This document shows, piece by piece, positions 55,931-64,000 of a stretch of 64,000 bases of DNA. The notes below the pieces were generated by a model. That model made no database searches. It saw only the letters and a list, made by a program, of their open reading frames with translations, and had not been told where the DNA came from. Made by a program: the position numbers and the translations under genes. The stretch comes from Marsupella aquatica (taxonomy: Eukaryota; Marchantiophyta): the NCBI GenBank assembly GCA_973895155.1, contig OZ316891.1, positions 10,044,001-10,108,000 on the forward strand. Reading direction: 5' to 3'. Every line of letters begins with the position of its first letter. Positions within the stretch are counted from its first letter, which is position 1.

Positions 55931-58652
55931 ATGAGGATGAGGAAATTATGGCAAATCCCGGTGGGGTTGGCAACAATGGAGCGGAAGTGGCTAGTACCCC
56001 TCGTGGCGAGCTCGCTGCTCTCCATAACGCTGTTTTTGGTCACCACAGTGAGTCTCGGGGCATCGTCTCGTGGGCCATTCCGGTGGGGTTTTTTAGGTAA
56101 GAATGATCCATCTCGGGTCACTTACGTAGAAGATTACTTGATACAACGGATGGCTTCGGACATGCCCCCTCCTCCTCGATTGGCCTATCTAATTTCGGGA
56201 ACTAGGGGCGATGGACTGAGGATGAAAAGAGTGTTGCAAGCTATTTATCATCCTAGGAACCACTACGTCCTTCACCTTGATATGGACGCACCCCCTCGAG
56301 AGAGAGTAGATTTGGCCAAGTATATCAGGCTGGAGAAAACTTTTGTGCAGGTGGGTAACGTGGTCATGGTGGGCAAAGCGAATTTGGTGACATATAAGGG
56401 CTCTACGATGATTGCCACTACTTTGCACGCCGCGGCAATTTTGATAAGGAAGAATGCGGATTTCGACTGGTTCATAAATCTGAGTGCCTCCGATTATCCG
56501 CTAATCACCCAAGACGGTCAGTTTTCTATCTCCACTACAGGGTTTTTACTGGGATTTTGTGCTATCTGTATGTGTCAATCGCAAATGAAAATTAGTATGA
56601 AATGGTCACTACAACTAATTCGTTCACCTCAGGATGTCTTTGTCTCCTATCCAAGTGCTCGCTTTTGGGCAAATAGAAGCCACTCCTTGCGGCTCAAGGA
56701 AGAATTCTCAACATCTCCGCATCCTACTTCAATTTTGAATGAATTGGGAATTCGGTGTTTTAAACGTTCGAAAGAGTTGGATATTGAAAAAATGGCGCTC
56801 AAATTCTGATGCTTGGCCTAATCCTTGGTTACAAAGGGATCTCCATCTCTGAGCATTTTAATTGGGAACTCTCGAAAAGGTCGCCTTTGTAGTACGTTAC
56901 ACCTGAGGACGATATAGATTGGGAAAAAATTGTGATTTGAACAGTTTGCATTTAGATGTGTATATCTTTTCATCTGTGGAGTGGTCTCGAGCCTCTTTTA
57001 TCGTCTGTCGTACGAACCCATCCTGATCATCCGCCTTGCTCGCTGGTGGGGAGACTTCCAATCACTCAGACGTGTAAATTGGGCTCGTAGACCTGCACAT
57101 TCCAATCTTATTCAATCGAAGGGTCAAGTGTAGCTATCTGGAGTTTCAAAATCAGAACGATTCTTTCCTTGATCGGCATAAGGTTTTCTTTTGCAGAGAA
57201 ATGACTGCTTGAGGCCTTTTCTTGTCTCGAATTCTTCATCTTTGCTATTAGAAAATCTGAACCTTTTCTTTCACCTATTGTCACTTCCCATACTGACTGT
57301 AACTTGACCCCTTCCCATCGAGTTTTCCTGTCTAATTGATATCAGTTTTAAACCCTAGTAAGATTCAGACGAGTATTTTCAGTTGCTTATGAAAGTGTTG
57401 TTTTGTTTTGCTTTGTTTTGCTTTGTTTTGTTTTGTTTTGTTTTGTTTTGTTTTGTTTTGTTTTGTTTTGTTATTTTCTTTTCTGGTTCTGACCATTTCT
57501 ACGCATTCTTTCTGTTCCGACGTTTTCCAGATTTACTGCATGTTCTATCATATCTACCGCGAGATCTGAATTTTATCGAGCACACAAGTGATATTGGCTG
57601 GAAAGAGTAAGCTCCCAATCTCGACAAAACTTTGTGATCCAATTTTCTTCATATAGATGAATAGGGGCGTTTGCTGACACTTGTTCATGACGTGCATAAT
57701 GAGGGGATTTCAGAGTGGTCTAATGGGGTTGACTATCCTAATATGGTGTTGGCATTGCTGCAGAATTCAGAGGGCGAAGCCGATAATTATCGACCCAGGT
57801 TTATACATGAATAGGAAAACCGATATTTTCTGGGCCACACAAAGGCGACCTGTGCCTACCGCTTTCCAGTTGTTCACAGGTACGGGTCCTCTGATTAGAA
57901 CGTCATTTCAGGCCTTGCCAGTCATGTCCAGTAGCAATTCAGTTTGTTATGCGGCAGTCACCATGTTGGGGAATGTTTTAGAAATGGACGGTTTAAATGG
58001 TGGCCGGTGTCTGGTCTGTGCGTCAGTAAAGTTAAGAGTCGTGAGTGAACGATCTCAATGTTTGTACTGTGTCTTACGATATGTGCTTTGTACTTCTGTG
58101 GCTCACGTTGCTGTGCATTCCTGATCAGGTTCTGCGTGGGTTGCTCTAACAAAAGCATTTATGGAGTATACTATTATAGGCTGGGACAACTTGCCACGAC
58201 AGCTGCTCATGTACTATACCAATTTTGTTTCCTCACCAGAAGGGTATTTTCACACAGTTATCTGTAATACTCCTGAGTTCAGCAACACGACAGTAAATCA
58301 CGATTTGCACTACATTGCCTGGGATACACCTCCGAAGCAACATCCACTTTCTCTCACCGTCAGAGAACTTAGTAATATGACGGCCAGTGGGGCTGCTTTT
58401 GGTCGAAAGTTTGACGAGGACGACCCTGTTCTTGATGTGCTTGACAAAGAGTATCTCGGGCGCAGTGGAGGCCGCTTAGCTCCAGGAGGCTGGTGCTTGG
58501 GGCCTTCTGAATACGGCCTTGACCCGTGTGATGTTTTGGGAGATCCTAACATCCTTAGACCAGGGCCTGGAGCGAGGCGATTTGAGAGTCTGGTTCTCAG
58601 CTTACTATCGCCAAGTACATTTCGTGCTAGTCAATGTGCCATGCCCACCTGA
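55931..58652 (+). CDS. GLCAT14: Beta-glucuronosyltransferase GlcAT14-type, GT14 family, four exons, complete
   Basis: Exons 55931-56516, 57531-57606, 57764-57879 and 58129-58652 join in phase with GT-AG borders to give 433 residues (418 if translation starts at the better-context ATG, 55976). It is a Golgi type II membrane protein: short basic tail, one membrane span at about residues 21-43, then the luminal Branch domain starting PPRLAYLISGTRGD (81-94). Diagnostic stretches are LYHPRN-like AIYHPRNHYVLHLD, DWFINLSASDYPLITQDD, LNFIEHTSDIGWKE, IIDPGLY, PTAFQLFTGSAW, GWDNLPRQLLMYYTNFVSS, PEGYFHTVICN, VNHDLHYIAWD and PGGWCLG. Arabidopsis GlcAT14 enzymes add glucuronic acid to galactans of arabinogalactan proteins. 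Length and motifs match the family, and all expected regions are present, so the gene appears intact. The C-terminus (SQCAMPT) aligns with the family's SQCK-like end. Confidence 0.94.
57396..57472 (+). repeat. (TTTTG)n microsatellite in GT14 intron 1
   Basis: About fifteen units of TTTTG with occasional CTTTG, inside the 1,014-bp first intron, some 60 bp before the exon 2 acceptor (57530). Confidence 0.95.
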
Positions 58653-59521
58653 TGCGAGGACCGTGGGATCCCTTGTCCATTCTATAGCACCAGTATTGGG
58701 AATTTTTGTGTGACCGTTCTTTACTCTAACTCCTTGCACACATGGATATCGCATCCAGAGACTGGTGGTCAACCACAGCAATTGGTGTCAAACGACAATT
58801 CTTCTCAGCAAGTCCTTGTAGAGATTTCTCTCTCGGAGCTACTGAGTACAATTCCGGCATTCATCTCCACCTGGAAGCATTCAAGATCTGGCAAAACAGC
58901 CTCATCCAGTGAAAGAGAGAAATAAGTTACTGTGTATAAGCTTGAAACCAAGGTACATGATTTGAGCCCACTTTGGAGGATTACTAGTTGTTTAGATTCA
59001 TAGTCTATGGCCAGAGATATGGGTGACCGACTTACTGATATATCTGTGATCCTAGGCATGTGAACCTTTGAGGGTGGTGTAATATATTATCAAGGCAAAA
59101 GGATTCACGTCTCTGGGACTGTCTGTGTCCTCGTAAGGTGCATGTGGGGGTTCTTGTTTTATGTTGCAACACCGTGTTCACAACTGTAACAAAGTATTAT
59201 ATGGTTCATCTAATTTTGCCGCATCCTCTCGGATTCCTGATGGCCCTCGGTTGTGAGGGCAATTCTCTGCCAAGCTGTTCTTTCTGGGTGTGTAAACCAT
59301 CTTGGCGCACAAGCCACAAATTCCTGAGTAAAGTACTCAGGGTCACTTGTAGTACCCATGTCACAAATAGGATAGTTGTGTAAACAAACAGTACTCAGGG
59401 CTAACTGGTGATTTCCTTATAAAAACAGACTTGTTTCAAATGTGATTTTCATTAATCTACGTTTTGAGTGGTAGATGGCCCGTGTGGTGAACTACTGAGA
59501 CATCACTGATACTTCAGAATT
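58653..59521 (+). other. 3' untranslated region of the GT14 gene and downstream DNA
   Basis: Begins just after the TGA. No further long coding exon is seen. I cannot fix the polyadenylation site. Confidence 0.4.
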
Positions 59522-59697
59522 CCCATCCGAGAAACTTAACGATTGTCACCCGGCTCCAATTGCCTCCCCAAATCGTACCTTCAGGTATGTTAAATATGGT
59601 GACGGTGCTCTTCCCATACGAGAAACTTAAGCATTGTCACCCGGCTCCAATTTCCTCCCCAAATAGTACCTTCAGGTATGTTAAATATGGTCACGAT
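59522..59697. repeat. Tandem duplication, 91-bp unit (2 copies)
   Basis: cgagaaactta ... tgtcacccggctccaatt ... ccttcaggtatgttaaatatgg at 59522 and 59613, with a handful of substitutions. Confidence 0.92.
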
Positions 59698-59881
59698 CCA
59701 GAGCATGCGGAGAGCAACTGATATCCTTGACACGGTCGTTTGCCAGGAAGTTTCTCCTGCTTTGCAACTGTGTTTGCACGCTTCTCCACAAGTAAAATTT
59801 AACGGCTTGCATGGCCGAGACATATTTTTGTCACCGATTGCATCAAATAGCAGCGTCGTTAGTTCGGTCTACGGTGAGGAC

Positions 59882-60003
59882 AACTGTGAGTCAATCCACC
59901 TTGGTCCAATCAGAAACACAATTAGGAGCATAATGACCAGTAAACTGTGAGTCAATCCACCTTGGTCCAAGGAGAAACACAATTAGGAGTATAATGAGCA
60001 GTA
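59882..60003. repeat. Tandem duplication, 61-bp unit (2 copies)
   Basis: aactgtgagtcaatccacct ... ggagcataatgaccagt at 59882 and 59943; differences are few (tcag / gga and c / t), so it is recent. Confidence 0.92.
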
Positions 60004-60846
60004 ACGACCGTCACTCCGCAGTTCGAGGTTTAGTCGGGTCTTGCAAAGCTGACGAGATATCATTGGAAATTGCACTAGATCACGCATTTCGATATTGTAC
60101 CTACTGTAGTCACTTTGGACTTTCCCCAATCAGAAACAGATTGGCCAGTGGATTTGTTATCACATCCACTCCGATTAAAGCAGTGGAAATAGGCCTGTAG
60201 GTTCTGCCCGTAATATAGCTTTGCCAGAGGAGAGAAGGGGAGACAAACCTGTCACCTTTTGGTACAGTCCTGCCTACGTCAATCTGTCATCTGTGCGCGT
60301 CATCCCCCACATGAACTCCAAAGATTGATGGCAAGATTTTCACAAGGTTTAGCAGCTAGAACGAGGAACCGAAACCCGGTTTAATTGGCTGTCGGGGCGT
60401 AGGCTGGGGACATTTGCAGATTTATACAGTACTTCAGTGTAACACTAAAGACTTGTCTGTTTAGGATCAGTAGAGAATAACTCCCACTTTTCTAATAAAA
60501 CAAAAAACCCACTTTTCTAGCTCAGGTGAATGGTTGATCGTACTGAAGGCGGAGAGAGCTGTCCACCAACCAACCAACCAATTTTAGCCAAGAATGAAAG
60601 AAATTGACAAGAATGAGATTTGGAGAGATGAAAGAAGAAGGCTTTCCCACGTAGGAAAAGAGTGACAAGACTTGTCGACGTCACTCATACAATTCATAGC
60701 TCGCTAGGTACGCTCGACGGTGGGCTTCCATTCAAAACTAAAGACAATCATAAGACACAAGGACAGCCACTGTTACTATAGAATTCCCAAAGAGACGAGA
60801 GTGTACTGGGAGCTAACGGCAATCCTGGCATGCTCATGCTCAGACC
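60004..60846. other. Intergenic, no gene recognised
   Basis: Contains ccaaccaaccaacc at 60565-60578. Otherwise no ordered feature. Confidence 0.4.
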
Positions 60847-61005
60847 CTAAACAAACAGACCGAGAATTGACGTAAGAGATTGGAAAAATTGAACAAAACC
60901 GTTAATCGTCTCCGAAATTGGGAGCACGGAATCGTTCCGAGTTCCGAGTCGATCTGCTGCAAATTCGAGCGGATCGTCTTCTTGACCCAATTGTCGATCC
61001 GACAT
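60847..61005 (-). CDS. Possible small protein of 52 residues, or first exon, downstream of a TATA box
   Basis: ATG at 61003-61005 opens a frame beginning MSDRQLGQEDDPLEFAADRL and ending in a hydrophobic FVQFFQSLTSILGLFV before TAG at 60847-60849. A minus-strand TATATAAG box lies at 61141-61149, which would put the transcript start near 61115. One short upstream frame (14 codons, ATG near 61071) sits in the leader. The acidic N-terminal half uses balanced codons. A donor after the ATTAACG before GTTTTG could make this a first exon, but I found no next exon. The family is unknown. Confidence 0.3.
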   Translation of the reverse strand: MSDRQLGQEDDPLEFAADRLGTRNDSVLPISETINGFVQFFQSLTSILGLFV

Positions 61006-61137
61006 AATGCGTTGTGAATTGACTAAATGCCCAGATTGGATTTGCCAGAAGAGAATGCAAACACCATTGCGAAGAGCTCCTCTTCCTGCGGTTCAATATC
61101 TGGATGGCGTAGATTTGCAGCGGAGAATTTTGGTAGT

Positions 61138-61150
61138 GGCTTATATAGCT
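61138..61150. promoter_or_regulatory. Near-symmetric TATA box between divergent candidate genes
   Basis: ggcttatatagctt reads TATATAG on the plus strand and TATATAAG on the minus strand. Candidate coding starts lie on either side at 61005 (minus) and 61326 (plus), so a shared bidirectional promoter is plausible. Confidence 0.3.
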
Positions 61151-61325
61151 TAGACTGCTTTCTGCTCTTCATTTCCTCTGATGGCGCTCTCCATTCTGTA
61201 CCTCAAGCGGAACACAGCTTCTCGATCGATTTCGGTCCCTGTGAATTAGTATCCAAACTCCTCCCCCCCAGTCTCACAGTCTCACAATCCGTCATCGGGG
61301 ATTCACAGCTGAAGCTCAGGATTAG

Positions 61326-62992
61326 ATGAAGGTGGAACACTTCTTGCAGGAGCTCAAGAATTTGATCCTTTATGAGAAAAGACCACTTGATGATCATGTT
61401 CTAGAGTTCTTCTTGCAACATCAGCTGGTAAACTGAGTTCGATTTGGCAATTCATATGAATCAGATTGACAAGAGGAGTCTCTGTTTATCAGCTCTTGCA
61501 CTAAGAAGATTCGGCAACTCATATGAATTCATACTGTAGCTCGGGGGTCATATGAATTCTAGATTGGGGGTTTCATTAGGCAAAAATGACACATCTTATT
61601 CTGCAATGAAACATAGAGTAATTCTATTGACTGTAAAGAGTATTTTGAAATTTTTGTTTATAATTTTAGTGTCTTTTAAATACTATTCTGAAGCTTATAA
61701 CAAAATCTGGAATTTTAAAACATTTTAAAGAATTTTCACAGGTGTACCGAACCCAAAAAACATTGCAAGTGATCTGAAAGGCTCTAGATAGTGAGACCGC
61801 GGAGATTCCTAGACTCCTGAGTTTGTACTCATAGAATTGAAAGGGTTGTTGTGTGTTCGAGTGTGCATCCAAACAATTATAACTATCTACTCTGACTTGT
61901 ATTCCCTTCATTAGTTTCTGCCACCTAGCACAACGGCACAGGTCACAAAAGTGACCTTTGACTACAAATGAAGCTCAACGTGCTTGGTGCGAGCAACATA
62001 ACTATTATCAGGCACTCTGGCTGGCATGATGAATCCCACCACGTTTGTTTAGTGACCTCAGTGCCCCTCGTTGAATGTAAATAGAGGTGACACATTCAAG
62101 CCCTACGGTAGCCATTTCACAGACTTACCCTCACCTTGCCTACCCATCGTCTTCTTGTCACACCCCAACTTCACATCCCAATTTCAAGTATGCTCCGCAG
62201 TTAGTTTAGCATACTTGAGAGCATAGCATCTGGTAGTATCACGATGAAGCACACTTATTGCGCAATTCTCATCCTTGTGTCCAGCTTGCCTGACTGCCTC
62301 ACCCTTCCCCAAGGGAAACAATCGCTTGTAAGTATTGGGTCTAGGCCAAAGATCTTTCTAAGAACCAGGGCATGATGGCCCAAATTTCTGCACTAAATGA
62401 GAGAGCCTTTTTGTTTTTACAGTGTTCGGATGGTTGAAGACTCCACTAATTCAGCCACAGGGTGAACTCACGACGTGTCCAAAAGGGCAGATGTATGACA
62501 CCAGTGAGCTACAGCTCGTTCAGAGCATATTTGCTTTTGAAAATGATTTATATGTGATTTTCCCAGGTAATTGCCCTAAGGTAACGTCATTTATATGTGA
62601 TATTCCCAGGTGTGCAGACGTTACCTTAGGGCAACAGGCAATGACATGTATTGGGTCCAAGTAGAGGGCATTAAGTGCACCTCAAGAAAACAAATGTTCA
62701 AAATCATTGGACTAAATATGTTTTAGTATGCTCTGAGTCTGAAGGATCGTCTAGGCAGGAAACATTCTCGACTTCGTCAAGCTAAGGAGCTGATTGATCA
62801 GGAGCGTTATGTGTGGATGTGTGGATGGGCCACGGTGGCGTTTGAATTTCATCTGGATAAGGGGTGCTTTACTACTCTGGCATCGCCTTACAAGATTGAC
62901 TATTGCTGTGTTAAGTCATTTCTCATTTTTGGTGTAGGACAGGGTTCAATCTACGTCAGTCATACAACCAGAGCATAAACCAAGACACATGA
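61326..62992 (+). CDS. Putative multi-exon gene of unknown family
   Basis: Exons that fit GT-AG borders and phase are 61326-61427 (MKVEHFLQELKNLILYEKRP, ends LQHQL before GTAAAC), 61670-61741 (ILKLITKSGILKHFKEFSQ before GTGTAC), 62610-62660 (VCRRYLRATGNDMYWVQ before GTAGAG), 62727-62863 (YALSLKDRLGRKHSRL ... VWMCGWATVAFEFHLDKG) and 62938-62992 (ends SYNQSINQDT). Together they give about 138 residues in one frame. The first and fourth exons look most coding-like; the second is AT-rich and could be chance. An additional exon between 61742 and 62609 is possible: one frame at 62203-62329 is open and ends at GTAAGT, and 62423-62461 is flanked by good splice sites, but neither fits the phase. I do not recognise the protein. 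The stop codon lies inside a later tandem repeat, so the 3' end may be disrupted. Confidence 0.33.
62571..62634. repeat. Perfect 17-bp inverted repeat (hairpin, 30-nt loop) across an intron-exon border
   Basis: ttgccctaaggtaacgt at 62571-62587 and acgttaccttagggcaa at 62618-62634 are exact complements. The loop holds a second copy of atttatatgtgatattcccagg; the first is at about 62546-62567 (atttatatgtgattttcccagg). A duplication with inversion best explains it. Confidence 0.92.
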
Positions 62993-63217
62993 TGTTCAAA
63001 TCACTTGGTTTGTAGATCATAAATATAATGTAGTGGTTTATGTTTTGATATACTAAGTGCATAAACCAAGACACACGTTCAAAGCACTTGGTTTGTAGAA
63101 TGTTAATATAATGTAGTGCTTTATGTATTGGTGTACTGAGCAGTTTAACATGAAGTGGTTTGTAGATCATTAATACAATGTAGTGGTGTATGTTTTGGTG
63201 TACCTAGCAGATTAACA
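62974..63217. repeat. Tandem repeat, 86-bp unit, two full copies and a third partial
   Basis: cataaaccaagacac ... cacttggtttgtaga ... taatataatgtagtg occurs at 62974 and 63060; a third, shortened copy (gtggtttgtagatcattaat) lies at about 63153-63217. Confidence 0.85.
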
Positions 63218-64000
63218 TGCAATGGTGCAGGGCCTGCTTTACACCTGAACTTGCACTTTTTAGGTACTCTAGCTTTAATTGATGTGTTCCTTTTAGGTTC
63301 TTGTATTGTGGTACTTTTAAGGTTCTGGTTTTAGGTTTTCTCCTGGGGCTTCAGAGTTGCCCTCTGGCCTCTCTGATGGAAATTATGTACTCCCTTGGTT
63401 CCTGGATTAATGTGGATTAATGTGCTGCCTGCTATAATAACATCTGTGTGGAGCAGCAACATATAAGCGGGTCGTGTAGAGGGGATTGAGATGTAGGGTT
63501 TTGGGTTTAGTATTCATGTCAATCCGAAGAATTGGAAGTGGGTTGTTGACAGGGTGAGGTTTGGAGCTTCAACAATTGAAGACGGGCTAAACAGGTTGGC
63601 TTGTCCAGGGCAAGAGAGAATTTTGAAGAGCTCTGTTTTGCTATGTCAATGATTGATGCTTGCTAGCTGAAGAAGTTCGTTGTTGATATTGAGCAGCAAG
63701 ACATAGGGAACATGTTTGCTGAGAGGCAGCCACAGGAAATAAATCGACAGCAGAGCGGAGACCGTAAAGAGGTGGCCTGCCATCGACCCCTGTGTCTGCA
63801 TCGGTGATCGAACCGGGGATCGAACGAAGGAGAATGAGACCGGAGAAGTCGGGGGATAATAAGAGCAATTGGCCTTTCAATTGGTGGAACTTGGAAACTA
63901 CGTTGGAGCTCCTAGCTGGCACGGATTGGGCGAAACGTGGCAAAGTGGAGAAAGATTGTAGCCAACCTTACCAATCCGTGTGGGCATCATTGCAGAGTAA
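63218..64000. other. Right edge, no gene recognised
   Basis: A 100-codon minus-strand frame (63943-63641) starts at TTG, not ATG, and has no motif. The base composition from 63640 is more balanced than the tract to its left, so an exon of a gene beyond the edge is possible. Confidence 0.3.

Noticed and set aside
62243-62329. ATG frame with a signal-peptide-like start (MKHTYCAILILVSSL) ending at GTAAGT
   Set aside because: Splicing to the strong acceptor at 62422 gives a stop after four codons, and no other acceptor restores a frame. May be an exon of the neighbouring gene, but unproven.
63770-63830. tRNA-like ggttcgatcccc string on the minus strand
   Set aside because: Resembles a T-arm/B box, but no matching acceptor stem, anticodon arm or A box is present at proper distance.
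1-64000. CRISPR array, bacterial operons, rRNA or organelle inserts
   Set aside because: No regularly spaced short direct repeats with unique spacers, no polycistronic gene order, and no recognisable rRNA or organelle gene sequence. Introns and plant families show it is nuclear plant DNA.

Overview
This is nuclear DNA from a land plant, rich in repeats and poor in genes. Two recognised genes belong to families I know mainly from plants (a GT14 arabinogalactan glucuronosyltransferase and a serine-rich protein-like gene), and a third is a Shewanella-like phosphatase of the SLP2 type. Introns are GT-AG. Most of the window is AT-rich, decayed mobile-element DNA, and two copies of the plant telomere unit CCCTAAA occur internally. 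I cannot name the species from sequence alone.

Layout. 1-1260: start of an SLP2-like phosphatase gene on the minus strand, running off the left edge, with a spliced 5' leader. 1260-30000: long gene-poor tract with short tandem duplications, a decayed minus-strand coding remnant (about 3.1-3.6 kb), a 124-bp MITE-like family in three copies, a Helitron 3' end with helicase remnant and minisatellites (12.1-13.5 kb), and a 1,002-bp Mutator-like element with about 350-bp terminal inverted repeats and a perfect 10-bp target-site duplication (15.3-16.3 kb). 30-32.2 kb: two-exon serine-rich protein-like gene. 32.2-40.4 kb: sparse, with a probable decayed multi-block gene on the minus strand (36.3-38.3 kb) and a possible small two-exon gene (39.0-39.4 kb). 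40.5-42.0 kb: satellite array of about 166-bp units. 42-53.5 kb: dispersed repeats, a C-rich block with G-quadruplex potential, and a 270-bp fold-back element. 53.5-58.7 kb: complete four-exon GT14 gene with a long CT/GC-rich leader. 58.7-64 kb: tandem duplications, a possible divergent gene pair around a TATA-like box near 61.14 kb, and a repeat-rich end.

The recognised genes do not form a pathway: a cytosolic or organellar phosphatase, a probable regulatory or unknown small protein, and a Golgi glycosyltransferase. The most rewarding structures are the composite Helitron/minisatellite locus, the Mutator-like insertion and the 166-bp satellite. All exon models come from reading splice sites and codons by eye, so those without a recognised family are tentative.
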